64,000 nucleotides of DNA, taken from Mycolicibacterium duvalii. Lineage in GTDB: Bacteria; Actinomycetota; Actinomycetes; Mycobacteriales; Mycobacteriaceae. Each line of letters opens with the position of its first letter. Position 1 is the stretch's first letter. Positions 28,158 through 36,531 of the stretch are shown here, piece after piece. The position numbers and the translations under genes were made by a program. The notes beneath the pieces are model-generated. The model ran no database searches and was not told the origin of the DNA. It worked only from the letters and a program-made list of their open reading frames with translations. The DNA is taken from the NCBI RefSeq assembly GCF_010726645.1, contig NZ_AP022563.1, forward strand, positions 2,170,001-2,234,000, in the 5' to 3' direction.

Positions 28158-28580
28158 ATGATTCGCCAGTTGTTCGTAGCGAGTGTCGTCAGCGCAGCCG
28201 CCGTCGTCGGCGCACCGATCGCCGCCGCCGAGCCCGGACCGATGTATCCCGACGATCCCGGCCGGTACGCCACCGATGTGCCCGGGATGGTCTACGACGC
28301 CCACCTGACCGCACCCTGCACGAACATGGAGCGCTTCACCTTCGGGCGCGGCCCGGGCGGCGAAGCCCTGCAGTGCCGCTGGATTCCCAATCAGTGGCCG
28401 CCGGTCTACACGGGCTTCTGGCAGATCAGTTATGGATTGCAGGGCGTGCAGGAGATCGGCAGCCCCTGCCCTGATCCGCAGTCCGCCGCCCAAGCGCCCG
28501 ACGGGCGTCCGCTGGTGTGCATGGGGGCCCGGGGCTGGCAGGCCGGGATCTTCAACCGGGAGGGCTTCACCCCGCTCTGA
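28158..28580 (+). CDS. secreted hypothetical protein
   Basis: 140 aa from ATG 28158, chosen because AGGTGG lies just upstream (an ATG at 28146 is in frame). The signal peptide is MIRQLFVASVVSAAAVVGAPIAAA, with cleavage after AAA-E. The mature part is about 117 residues with four cysteines (APCTNM, LQCRW, SPCPD, LVCMG) and many Gly, Pro and Trp. It resembles small exported mycobacterial proteins of unknown role; no domain is recognised. It is followed by the convergent AraC-type gene 2 bases later. Confidence 0.7.
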   Translation: MIRQLFVASVVSAAAVVGAPIAAAEPGPMYPDDPGRYATDVPGMVYDAHLTAPCTNMERFTFGRGPGGEALQCRWIPNQWPPVYTGFWQISYGLQGVQEIGSPCPDPQSAAQAPDGRPLVCMGARGWQAGIFNREGFTPL

Positions 28581-28582
28581 AG

Positions 28583-28939
28583 CTAGGAGCTTCGCAGCGT
28601 CCGACTGGGCTCGGTGCCGAACGCTTCTTTGTAGGCGCTGCTGAAGCGTCCCGGATGGCTGAAGCCGCACCGTCCGGCGATCGAGGTCACCGTGTCGTGT
28701 GCCGGGTCGGCCGACTTCAGCTCGCGATGCGCGCGTTCCAGACGGACCCTCCGCAGGTACTCCAACGGAGTCGTCTTCATGTGCTCACGAAATGCGTACT
28801 GGATGGCCCGCGGTGTCACGTCGGCCGCGGCGGCGATGTCGTGAACGGTGATCTCGTAGTGAGCATTGTCGTGGATGAACTCCAGCGCCTGCCGCAGCAT
28901 CCGCGGATGCTGTGCTGCCGGCCGAGAATCACCCTTCAT
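28583..28939 (-). CDS. AraC-type DNA-binding protein (stand-alone HTH domain)
   Basis: 118 aa from ATG 28939; a GTG at 29008 would give 141 aa. The longer frame to 29311 overlaps the SRPBCC gene and is not credible. The protein is essentially the AraC/XylS double helix-turn-helix: VHDIAAAADVTPRAIQYAFREH and VTSIAGRCGFSHPGRFSSAYKEAFG, with the family end PSRTLR. The usual N-terminal ligand domain is absent. It is divergent from the SRPBCC gene at 29018 and may regulate it. Confidence 0.75.
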   Translation of the reverse strand: MKGDSRPAAQHPRMLRQALEFIHDNAHYEITVHDIAAAADVTPRAIQYAFREHMKTTPLEYLRRVRLERAHRELKSADPAHDTVTSIAGRCGFSHPGRFSSAYKEAFGTEPSRTLRSS

Positions 28940-29017
28940 CGCTGCAACGAGTTCCCGGGCTTGGCGAGAAATGAAACACCGTAGTGACTTATTCCACTGC
29001 CATGCCACGATCGGTGC

Positions 29018-29506
29018 ATGACCGACCGCATCGAAGTCAGCCGGACGATCCCCGCACCGGCAACCGAAATATTCGCCGTCCTCACCGACCCGCAGGGCCA
29101 CGTCGCCATCGACGCCACCGGCATGCTGCAGGACGCCGACGGCGAGCCCGTCCGGGCGGTCGGCGACTCGTTCGTCGTCCACATGGACCGGGAGGCCCTC
29201 AACGACTTTCCGCTCGGCCGCTATGACGTCACCGTAGAGATCACGCAGTTCGAACGAGACCGCTTGCTGGCCTGGACGATTCTCGGCCAGGTCCGCCCGC
29301 AGATCGGACACGTCTACGGCTACCGGTTGCAGCCGGAGGGCGACACCACGACGGTCACGTCCTTCTACGACTGGTCCGACATCGACCAGCAGTGGCGCGA
29401 CGCCGGCATCTTTCCCGTCGTCTCCGAGGGGGCGCTACGGGCCACTCTGGGCATCCTGGACCGCACCGTCCGACGCGGCTACCCTCGGGCGTCAACCAAA
29501 GGTTGA
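29018..29506 (+). CDS. SRPBCC (START/Bet v 1-like) family protein
   Basis: 162 aa. The N-terminal IEVSRTIPAPATEIFAVLTDPQGH is the entry strand and helix of polyketide cyclase/dehydrase-like SRPBCC proteins; LLAWTILGQ and TTTVTSFYDWSDI follow the fold. These bind hydrophobic ligands in a central cavity; some act on lipids, others are toxin or stress proteins. The ATG has no ribosome site, so the mRNA may be leaderless. The last codons lie within palindrome 1 of the clpC2 operator. Confidence 0.82.
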   Translation: MTDRIEVSRTIPAPATEIFAVLTDPQGHVAIDATGMLQDADGEPVRAVGDSFVVHMDREALNDFPLGRYDVTVEITQFERDRLLAWTILGQVRPQIGHVYGYRLQPEGDTTTVTSFYDWSDIDQQWRDAGIFPVVSEGALRATLGILDRTVRRGYPRASTKG

Positions 29507-29536
29507 CGAGACCGCTACGTCAACCTACGGTTGACG
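29490..29536 (+). promoter_or_regulatory. clpC2 promoter with two palindromic operators
   Basis: CGTCAACCAAAGGTTGACG (29490-29508) and CGTCAACCTACGGTTGACG (29518-29536) are perfect 8-bp inverted repeats around three bases, with centres 28 bp apart. TTGACG (29503-29508) and TACGGT (29526-29531) form -35 and -10 boxes 17 bp apart, each inside one palindrome; the ATG follows the -10 box by 7 bases, so the mRNA is probably leaderless. A dimeric repressor binding either site would block RNA polymerase. Confidence 0.75.
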
Positions 29537-29538
29537 GT

Positions 29539-30261
29539 ATGTCCGACACCACCAAGATCACGCATCCCGTCCGACTCGACGACCTCATCGAGGTCATCAA
29601 AAAGGTGCACGACGAACCGCTCGACCAACTGACCGACGCCGTGCTGGCGGCTGAGGCACTCGACGAGGTGGCCGACCATCTGATCGGTCACTTCGTCGAT
29701 CAGGCCCGGCGCTCCGGGGCATCGTGGACGGACATCGGCAAGTGCATGGGGGTCACCAAACAGGCAGCCCAGAAGCGCTTCGTACCCAGGACGCCCACCG
29801 ACCCTGCCGACATGGACCCCGCCGCCGGTTTCAGCCGCTTCACCGACCGCGCTCGCAGCGTCATCGTCGAAGCACAGAATCGGGCCCACGCGGCGGGCAA
29901 CGCCGAGATCACCCCCGCCCACCTGGTTCTCGGCCTGTTCGCCGACCCGACCGGCCTGGCAGCGCGACTGGTCGCCGACCAGGGCGTGGACATCGCCGCG
30001 GTCGCGCGGACCATCGAGCTGCCCGAACGCGCAGCCGACGTGCCGGCGCTCATTCCCTTCGACAGCCGGGCCAAGAAGGCTCTCGAGTTGACGTTCCGGC
30101 AGGCACTTCGCCTGGGCCACAACTACATCGGCACCGAGCATCTGCTGCTCGCGCTCTACGAGGAAGAAGACGGCACCGGCCTGTTGCATCACATGGGCAT
30201 CGATGTCGTCCGCTTCGAACGCGAGCTGCGCGCAGCGCTGGACGCATTCACCCAGAACTGA
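29539..30261 (+). CDS. clpC2: ClpC2-like protein: HTH plus Clp N-terminal domain
   Basis: 240 aa. A helix-turn-helix-like segment SGASWTDIGKCMGVTKQAAQKRF (about 59-81) precedes a double Clp_N repeat (FTDRARSVIVEAQNRAHAAG from about 101 and DSRAKKALELTFRQALRLGHN from about 174). There are no AAA+ ATPase domains, so it is not an unfoldase. Its place next to the secreted protein and GNAT matches Rv2667 (ClpC2). The mycobacterial protein is known to mimic the ClpC1 N-domain and to bind drugs that target ClpC1 (family knowledge, from memory). With its HTH it can repress its own gene, and the two palindromes upstream are the likely sites. Confidence 0.9.
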   Translation: MSDTTKITHPVRLDDLIEVIKKVHDEPLDQLTDAVLAAEALDEVADHLIGHFVDQARRSGASWTDIGKCMGVTKQAAQKRFVPRTPTDPADMDPAAGFSRFTDRARSVIVEAQNRAHAAGNAEITPAHLVLGLFADPTGLAARLVADQGVDIAAVARTIELPERAADVPALIPFDSRAKKALELTFRQALRLGHNYIGTEHLLLALYEEEDGTGLLHHMGIDVVRFERELRAALDAFTQN

Positions 30262-30343
30262 CCGACCGGAGGTCCGCTGAACCGTTGCTGCGGCGACGCG
30301 ACCGTGTGCGATCATGTGCACCACGTCTAGGAGGGATCCCCGC

Positions 30344-30838
30344 ATGCGCCGTTGGCTCGTAATGCTCGTCGCCGCGATCATGGCATTCAGCGGCCTGGCG
30401 GCAGCGCCGGCGACCGCGGCGGGAATCCCGATCGGGCGCCTCGGCGAACCGCTGCGCGTCGAGTACAAGGGCCTGATCGCCGACGTCACGGTCAACCACA
30501 TCGCGCCATCGCCGGTGCCGCCCGGCTTCGGTTATCCCCCGCGCGCGCCGCGCTACCAGGTCTACCGCGCCGACGTGACGATCACACCCGTGCAACTGCC
30601 CACCCCCTACGCGATGGGCATCACGTTCGCGTTCCGCGGCGTCACCCCGACCGGCGACGCGTACGAGCCCCGCAACAGCGACGCACCCGACGCGCTGCAG
30701 TTCGGCATGCAGTCCGCACAGGTGGGCCGCACGTTCACCGGCGGCGTGTGGTGGGACTGCTACCGCGACCTGGTGTCCAATGTCGTTCTACTGGACCGCA
30801 TCACCGGGTTCCGCCTGGCGCAGTGGAACGTCGTCTGA
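30344..30838 (+). CDS. secreted conserved protein (Rv2668-like)
   Basis: 164 aa from ATG 30344 with AGGAGGG upstream. The signal peptide is MRRWLVMLVAAIMAFSGLAAAPATAAG. The mature domain of about 138 residues is beta-rich (LRVEYKGLIADVTVNHI, YRADVTITPVQL, MGITFAFRGVTP), possibly Ig-like as in the MPT63 group, but this is tentative. It follows clpC2 as in M. tuberculosis. There is one Cys (WWDCY). Role unknown. Confidence 0.78.
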   Translation: MRRWLVMLVAAIMAFSGLAAAPATAAGIPIGRLGEPLRVEYKGLIADVTVNHIAPSPVPPGFGYPPRAPRYQVYRADVTITPVQLPTPYAMGITFAFRGVTPTGDAYEPRNSDAPDALQFGMQSAQVGRTFTGGVWWDCYRDLVSNVVLLDRITGFRLAQWNVV

Positions 30839-30848
30839 GCCGTTGGTC

Positions 30849-31373
30849 GTGCTGATCGGCCCGGCCGACCCGGCGCGGGTGGCCGAGCTCGCCGAGCTGG
30901 CCGCCCGCACCTTCCCGCTGGCCTGTCCGCCGTCGGCCGGGCCCGCCGACATCGCCGCGTTCGTGGCCGAGAACCTGACCGCCGCGCGGTTTTCGGACTA
31001 CCTGCGCGACCCGGATCGCATCGTGCTGACCGCGACCGACGGCGACCGGATCGTCGGCTACGCGATGACGATCTGCGCCGCCGCGGACGACCCCGACGTC
31101 GCGGCCGTCGTTTCGCAGCGTCCCGCGGTCGAACTGTCCAAGATCTACGTCGCACCCCAGGCTCACGGCACCGGCGCCTCCGCAGCGCTGATGTCCGCGG
31201 TGCTGAGGCACGCCGCGGAGTCCGGCGCGGCCTGCGTATGGCTGGGGGTCAACCAGAAGAACGCGCGCGCGCAACGCTTCTACCGCAAGCACGGCTTCAC
31301 CCAGGTGGGGACCAAGACCTTTCGGCTGGGCACCCATATCGAACACGACTACGTGATGGCGCGCCCGGTCTGA
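30849..31373 (+). CDS. GNAT family N-acetyltransferase
   Basis: 174 aa from GTG 30849 (TTG 30843 possible). The acetyl-CoA loop is VAPQAHGTGASAALMSAVLRHA, with the Q/RxxGxG/A motif; the preceding strand is VELSKIYV and the C-terminal FYRKHGFTQVGTKTF is a standard GNAT ending. The substrate is unknown. It matches the position of Rv2669. The 3' end overlaps the convergent zapE gene by 25 bases. Confidence 0.85.
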   Translation: MLIGPADPARVAELAELAARTFPLACPPSAGPADIAAFVAENLTAARFSDYLRDPDRIVLTATDGDRIVGYAMTICAAADDPDVAAVVSQRPAVELSKIYVAPQAHGTGASAALMSAVLRHAAESGAACVWLGVNQKNARAQRFYRKHGFTQVGTKTFRLGTHIEHDYVMARPV

Positions 31374-32386
31374 CCCGCCGCGGTGAGCGCGAGCAACCGC
31401 GACGTCGCCCGCAGGTACTTCTTCCGGAAGCCGCCGTTGAGCATCTCCTCGCTGAAGATGGTGTCGAGTTTGGCGCCCGACGCGACCACCGGGATCCCGG
31501 CGTCGTAGAGCCGGTCGGTCAGCGACACCAGCCGCAGGGCCACGTTCTGATCGTCGATCGGGTGCACGCCGGTGATGTACACCTGCGAAACTCCCTCGAT
31601 CAGGGTCAGGTACCGCGACGGATGCATCGTCGCCAGGTGGGTGCACAACGCGTCGAAGTCGTCGAGCGTCGCGTCGGGCACCGCGGCGGCACGGTCGGCC
31701 ACCTCGCCGTCACTGAGCGGCTCGGGCGCCGGCGGCAACCCGCGGTGCCGGTAGTCGGGACCCTCGATGCGCACCGTGGTGAAAATCGATGCCAGCGTGT
31801 GGATCTCCCGCAGGAAGTCCTGCGCGGCGAAGCGGCCCTCACCCAGCTGCTCCGGCAGCGTGTTGGAGGTGGCCGCCACCGACACGCCCCGCTCCACGAT
31901 CGCCGACAACAACCGCGAGATCAGCGTGGTGTTGCCCGGGTCGTCGAGCTCGAACTCGTCGATGCACACCAGCACGTAGTCGGCCAGCAGATCGATGCAC
32001 TCGGTGAACCCGAACACGCCCGCGAGCTGGGTCAGCTCACCGAACGTCGCGAACGCCTTTTGACCGGACACCGCGTAGTACGACGACGCCAGCAGGTGAG
32101 TCTTACCGACCCCGAAACCCCCGTCGAGGTAGACCCCGACGCCGGGCAGCACGTCCCGCTTGCCGAACAATCTCTTCTTGCCGGCCCGTCGGGCTTGCGC
32201 CTGGTCGCAGAACTCCCGACAGGCCCGCACGGCCTCGGCCTGAGAAGGCTCGGCCGGGTCGGGCCGGTAGGTGTCGAAGCTGACCTCAGCGAACGTCGGC
32301 GGCGGAATCAACTGCGCGATCAGCCGTTCCGGGGTGACGCTGGGATGTCGATCGACCAGATGACCGACCTCACTGGACCCGTGCAT
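31349..32386 (-). CDS. zapE: cell division ATPase ZapE (AFG1 family)
   Basis: 345 aa from ATG 32386 (GTG 32395 possible). Walker A is GGFGVGKTH (about 95-103), Walker B VLVCIDEFEL and sensor-like SVAATSNTLPEQL, as in the AFG1/ZapE AAA+ subfamily. In E. coli ZapE acts on the Z-ring under stress; the role in mycobacteria is not settled. It matches Rv2670c. It is divergent from the RibD-like gene, with only 23 bases between the starts. Confidence 0.9.
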   Translation of the reverse strand: MHGSSEVGHLVDRHPSVTPERLIAQLIPPPTFAEVSFDTYRPDPAEPSQAEAVRACREFCDQAQARRAGKKRLFGKRDVLPGVGVYLDGGFGVGKTHLLASSYYAVSGQKAFATFGELTQLAGVFGFTECIDLLADYVLVCIDEFELDDPGNTTLISRLLSAIVERGVSVAATSNTLPEQLGEGRFAAQDFLREIHTLASIFTTVRIEGPDYRHRGLPPAPEPLSDGEVADRAAAVPDATLDDFDALCTHLATMHPSRYLTLIEGVSQVYITGVHPIDDQNVALRLVSLTDRLYDAGIPVVASGAKLDTIFSEEMLNGGFRKKYLRATSRLLALTAAGQTGRAIT

Positions 32387-32409
32387 GCTCCGCACCCTAA
32401 CGGCGTGCT

Positions 32410-33204
32410 GTGATTCTGCGTATGGCCGGTGACGCGGACGGGACGCAGTTCACACTGTTGGGCGCCGAGACCACGGTGGACCAACGCGGGCTGGCGGCGT
32501 ACTACCGCTACCCCGACGGTCTGCAGTCGTGCTGGGTGCGGGCCAACATGATCACCTCGGCCGACGGCGGCGCCACCCGCGACGGCCGTTCCGGCGGGCT
32601 CGGCGCCGCCGGCGACCGCGCGCTGTTCGGCACGCTGCGCCAGCTGGCCGACGTCATCCTGGTCGGTGCGGGCACCGTGCGGACCGAGAACTACTCCGGC
32701 GTGCAGTTCGACGCCGCCCGTCGGGCGGCCCGTCAGCGCGCGGGGCAAGCCGAGGTTCCGCCGATCGCTGTGCTGACCCGCACCGGCCGGCTCGACCGCG
32801 AGTGCCGGCTGTTCGAGCGCACCGAGGTGGCGCCGCTGATCTTGACCTGCACCGACTCGGTCGCCGACACCCGCGCCAGGCTCGGCGACGTCGCCGAGGT
32901 ATTCGACGTCTCCCGTGCGCGGCCCGGCTCTGTGGACCTGCCGGCCGTGCTGGATCTGCTCGCCCAGCGCGGCCTGTACCGGGTGCTCGCCGAGGGTGGG
33001 CCCGCCATCCTCGGAGCGTTGATCGCCGAGAGTCTGCTCGACGAGCTCTGTGTCACGGTGGCACCGCTGCTGGTCGGCGGTCCCTCGGCGCGGATCGTGA
33101 CCGGTGGCGGCGCGGTGGCGACCCGGATGCGCCCCGCTGCTCCGCTGACCGACGCCGACGGCTTCCTGTATCTGCGCTACCTGCGCGCTGACGATCCCCG
33201 GTGA
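32410..33204 (+). CDS. RibD-C domain pyrimidine reductase family protein (Rv2671-like)
   Basis: 264 aa from GTG 32410; ATG 32422 is an alternative. The domain is the riboflavin-specific deaminase C-terminal reductase fold: WVRANMITSADGGAT, LRQLADVILVGAGTVRTENYS (seen as two blocks) and VLAEGGPAILGALI. No N-terminal deaminase domain. The M. tuberculosis homologue has been linked to a folate-like reduction and antifolate (PAS) resistance (from memory); the true substrate is uncertain. It is followed by the TAP-like lipoprotein gene. Confidence 0.85.
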   Translation: MILRMAGDADGTQFTLLGAETTVDQRGLAAYYRYPDGLQSCWVRANMITSADGGATRDGRSGGLGAAGDRALFGTLRQLADVILVGAGTVRTENYSGVQFDAARRAARQRAGQAEVPPIAVLTRTGRLDRECRLFERTEVAPLILTCTDSVADTRARLGDVAEVFDVSRARPGSVDLPAVLDLLAQRGLYRVLAEGGPAILGALIAESLLDELCVTVAPLLVGGPSARIVTGGGAVATRMRPAAPLTDADGFLYLRYLRADDPR

Positions 33205-33227
33205 CGCCGGTCAGTACTGTGGTCGGC

Positions 33228-34796
33228 ATGCGTCGACTGCTCCGCGCCCGTCGCGGCGCCGCGGTGGCCGTCGCGGTGTCGCTGGTCGTGGCCGGGTGTT
33301 CGCCCGGCCTGGCCGCCAACCCCCGCTACGCCACCGACTCGGGTGCCCGGCCGCAGGGTGCCACGCAGACCAGCGACCAGCCCGCGGGCCCGCCGGCTCT
33401 GGAAGCACCCAAGAACGACCTGTCGTGGCGGGACTGCACCTCGCGGGTGTTCAACTCAGCGGGCGTCGAGCCGCTCCCCGGGGTCCGGCTCGACTGCGCC
33501 AGCTACGACGCCGACCTGGACCCGATCAGCGGCGCGACCGGGTCGGTCACCATCGGGGTGGTGCGCGCGATATCCGCGCAGACCCCCGCCGACGCCGGCC
33601 CCCTCGTGATGACCACCGGGTCGGATGTGCCGACGTCGGTCCGGCTGCCCGGGTGGTTGGCGCGTACCGGTGCCGATGTGCTTGCCAGCCGCCCGGTGGT
33701 GTCGGTGGACCGGCGCGGAATGGGGTTGTCCGGCGCGCTGGACTGCCGCGACATGTTCGACCGCCAGGAGATGTTCGAGCAGGCGCAGTTCCAGAGCGGG
33801 GACGACCCGGTGGCCGCGCTGAGCACGATCACCATGACCGCGACCACCAACTGCACCGACACCATCGCCCCCGGCGATTCGGCCTACGACAACGCCCACG
33901 CCGCAGAGGACATCGAACGCCTGCGCACCACCTGGGACGTCCCGGCGCTGGCGCTGCTCGGCATCGGCAACGGTGCGCAGGTCGCGCTGGCTTACGCCGG
34001 GTCGCACCCGAACAAGGTGGCCCGGCTGGTATTGGACTCGCCGCTGCCGCTGGGCATCGCCGACGAGGCCGCCACCGAGCAGCGCGTCAGGGGCCAGCAG
34101 GCAGCGCTGGATGCCTGGGCCGATCAGTGCGCGGCGAGCAACTGCGTGCTGGGCTCCGACCCGAAGGCCGCCGTCGACGCACTGCTCACCGCCGCCCGCG
34201 CCGGCAACGGACCCGGCGGCGCGTCCGCGGCCGCGGTCGCCGACGCCATCTCGGTGGCGCTGGCCTTTCCACGGGGCGGCCGGGTCGACGCGGCCAATGA
34301 ACTGGCGCTCGCCATCGCCGACGCGCAGTCGGGCAACACGAACCGGCTGAACAATCTGATCAACCAGGCCGAGACACTGCGCCACAGCGACGGGCAGTTC
34401 GTCAACGGCTGCAGCGACGCGCTGAACCGGCCGACGCCCAACCGGGTTCGCGAACTGGTGGTGGCGTGGGGCAAGCAGTACCCGCAGTTCGGCACGGTGG
34501 GAGCCCTGGACATGGTCAAGTGCCTGCACTGGCCCAGCGGCGCGACCCCGAAGGAGCCCGCCGGGCTGGAGATTCCGACGCTGCTGCTCGGGGTGCAGAA
34601 CGACCCGGTCGTCGGCAACGAGGGGGTGGCCGCGGTCGCGGCCACCGCGATCAACGCGGGCTCGCCGAACCGCCGGGTGATCTGGCAGGGCATCGGCCAC
34701 GGGGCCGTGCTGTACTCGGAGTGCGCAGTGCCGCCGGTGACGACCTACCTGGACAGCGGAGAACTCCCCGAGACCGACACGTACTGCCCGGCGTGA
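33228..34796 (+). CDS. TAP-like alpha/beta hydrolase lipoprotein, degenerate nucleophile motif
   Basis: 522 aa from ATG 33228 (GTG 33201 would give a GTGA overlap). Signal peptide with lipobox VVAGC (Cys about 25). The fold matches the tripeptidyl-aminopeptidase-like family (Rv2672): VSVDRRGMGLSG, a C-terminal domain ending GHGAVLYSECAVPPVTTYLDSGELPETDTYC in outline (His and Cys landmarks present). The nucleophile elbow, however, reads LLGIGNGAQVALAYA: no serine in GxSxG. It may be a pseudo-enzyme, or another residue may serve. Exported and lipid-anchored. Confidence 0.85.
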   Translation: MRRLLRARRGAAVAVAVSLVVAGCSPGLAANPRYATDSGARPQGATQTSDQPAGPPALEAPKNDLSWRDCTSRVFNSAGVEPLPGVRLDCASYDADLDPISGATGSVTIGVVRAISAQTPADAGPLVMTTGSDVPTSVRLPGWLARTGADVLASRPVVSVDRRGMGLSGALDCRDMFDRQEMFEQAQFQSGDDPVAALSTITMTATTNCTDTIAPGDSAYDNAHAAEDIERLRTTWDVPALALLGIGNGAQVALAYAGSHPNKVARLVLDSPLPLGIADEAATEQRVRGQQAALDAWADQCAASNCVLGSDPKAAVDALLTAARAGNGPGGASAAAVADAISVALAFPRGGRVDAANELALAIADAQSGNTNRLNNLINQAETLRHSDGQFVNGCSDALNRPTPNRVRELVVAWGKQYPQFGTVGALDMVKCLHWPSGATPKEPAGLEIPTLLLGVQNDPVVGNEGVAAVAATAINAGSPNRRVIWQGIGHGAVLYSECAVPPVTTYLDSGELPETDTYCPA

Positions 34797-34816
34797 CCGG
34801 TCGGGGCACGGCCTCG

Positions 34817-36118
34817 GTGTACGGTGCGCACGTGCGCGATCTTGTTCTGACCGCCTTCCGGCCCCGCACCTCACCGCCGACCACCGCCTCGGTCCTGCGG
34901 TCGATCCTGTGGCCGCTGGCGATCCTGTCGATCATCCACCGCAGCTACGTCCTCGCCACCAACGGCTACATCACCGACGATTTCGCGCCCGTCTACCGCG
35001 CCGTGGTCAACTTCAAGCTCGGCTGGGACATCTACAACGAGAACTTCAACCACGTCGACCCGCACTACCTCTACCCGCCCGGCGGGACGCTGCTGATGGC
35101 GCCGTTCGGGTACCTGCCCGTCGAGGCGTCCCGATACTGGTTCATCTTCTTCAATACGCTGGCGATCCTGCTGGCCGCGTATTTCCTGCTGCGGCTGTTC
35201 AAGTTCACGTTGGCCTCGGTGGCCGCGCCCGCGCTGCTCCTGGCCATGTTCTGCACCGAGAACGTCACCAACACGCTGGTGTTCGGCAACATCAACGGAC
35301 CCATCCTGCTGTTCGAGGTGCTGTTCTTCCGCTGGCTGCTCACCGGTGAACGTCGTCACGAATGGTGGGCCGGGGTGGCGATCGGATTGACCCTGGTGGT
35401 CAAACCGCTGTTGGCCCCGCTGCTGTTGCTGCCCTTACTCAACCGGCAGTGGCGAGCGCTGGTCACCGCGTTCGCCGTGCCGGCGGTGTTCAACGCCGTC
35501 GCATGGCCGCTGATCAGCGACCCGATGAGCTTCGTGACGCGCACCCTGCCCTACATCCTGTCCACGCGCGACTACTTCAACAGCTCGATCCTGGGCAACG
35601 GCGTCTACTACGGCCTGCCGATGTGGCTGATCATGACGCTGCGGGTGGCGTTCGCCGTGCTCGGTGCGGCATCGCTGTGGCTGCTGTACCGCTACTACCG
35701 CACCCGTGACCCGCTGTTCTGGATGTTGACGTCGTCGGGTGTGCTGCTGTTGACATCGTGGCTGGTGCTGTCGCTGGGCCAGGGCTACTACTCGATGATG
35801 CTGTTCCCGTTCCTGATGACCGTCGTGCTGCCCAACTCGGTGATCCGCAGCTGGGTGGCCTGGCTGGCGATCTACGGGTTCACCACGATGGACCGGTGGT
35901 TGCTGTATCACTGGCCGACCACCGGCCGCGCTCTGGAATACCTCAAGATCACCTACGGCTGGTCACTGCTGGTGATCGTGGTGTTCTCGGTGCTGCTGTT
36001 CCGTTACCTCGATGCCAAACAGGAGGGCCGCCTCGAGGACGGCATCGATCCGCCGTGGGTGAAAGAGGTCGCCGAGCCGCGTGACGCGGTGGCCGCGCCG
36101 AGTAGCCTGAGGGCATGA
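34817..36118 (+). CDS. aftC: alpha-(1->3)-arabinofuranosyltransferase AftC
   Basis: 433 aa from GTG 34817 (VYGAHVRDL), the same length as I recall for the M. tuberculosis enzyme; the frame upstream to 34466 lies in the hydrolase gene. Integral membrane GT87-type glycosyltransferase with about ten membrane segments and the first extracytoplasmic loop containing ITDDFAPVYRAVVNF, with the Asp pair expected to be catalytic. It adds alpha-1,3 branches to arabinan of arabinogalactan and lipoarabinomannan using decaprenyl-phosphoarabinose. Other landmarks are HYLYPPGGTLLMAPFGYLP and GYYSMMLFPFLMTVVLP. ATGA overlap with msrB. Confidence 0.95.
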   Translation: MYGAHVRDLVLTAFRPRTSPPTTASVLRSILWPLAILSIIHRSYVLATNGYITDDFAPVYRAVVNFKLGWDIYNENFNHVDPHYLYPPGGTLLMAPFGYLPVEASRYWFIFFNTLAILLAAYFLLRLFKFTLASVAAPALLLAMFCTENVTNTLVFGNINGPILLFEVLFFRWLLTGERRHEWWAGVAIGLTLVVKPLLAPLLLLPLLNRQWRALVTAFAVPAVFNAVAWPLISDPMSFVTRTLPYILSTRDYFNSSILGNGVYYGLPMWLIMTLRVAFAVLGAASLWLLYRYYRTRDPLFWMLTSSGVLLLTSWLVLSLGQGYYSMMLFPFLMTVVLPNSVIRSWVAWLAIYGFTTMDRWLLYHWPTTGRALEYLKITYGWSLLVIVVFSVLLFRYLDAKQEGRLEDGIDPPWVKEVAEPRDAVAAPSSLRA

Positions 36119-36531
36119 CAGCGACAGGTCCCAAGCTGGTACTCAGCGACGATCAGTGGCGTGAACGGCTGACCACAGAGGAGTTCGCGGTGCTGCGCCG
36201 GGCCGGTACCGAACGGCCCTTCACCGGCGAGTACACCGACACCAAGACCGAGGGCGTCTACCAGTGCCGCGCCTGCGGCGCCGAACTGTTCCGCAGCACC
36301 GAGAAGTTCGAATCCCACTGCGGCTGGCCGTCGTTCTTCGACCCGACCGATTCCGATGCGGTGGTGCTGCGCCCTGACGACTCGATGGGCATGCGCCGGG
36401 TGGAGGTGCTGTGCGCCAACTGCCACAGTCATCTCGGCCACGTGTTCGAGGGTGAGGGCTACCCGACACCGACCGACAAGCGCTATTGCATCAACTCGAT
36501 TTCGCTGCGCCTGGTGCCCGCCGGCTCCTGA
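36115..36531 (+). CDS. msrB: peptide-methionine (R)-S-oxide reductase MsrB
   Basis: 138 aa. The zinc-binding Cys pairs CRACG and CANCH, the fold motif CGWPSFFDP and the catalytic end RYCINSISL (Cys about 126) are present. It repairs oxidised methionine (R-sulfoxide) in proteins. Cytosolic. Co-transcribed with aftC by a 4-nt overlap. The 3' end overlaps the convergent c-di-GMP gene by 49 bases. Confidence 0.95.
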   Translation: MTATGPKLVLSDDQWRERLTTEEFAVLRRAGTERPFTGEYTDTKTEGVYQCRACGAELFRSTEKFESHCGWPSFFDPTDSDAVVLRPDDSMGMRRVEVLCANCHSHLGHVFEGEGYPTPTDKRYCINSISLRLVPAGS

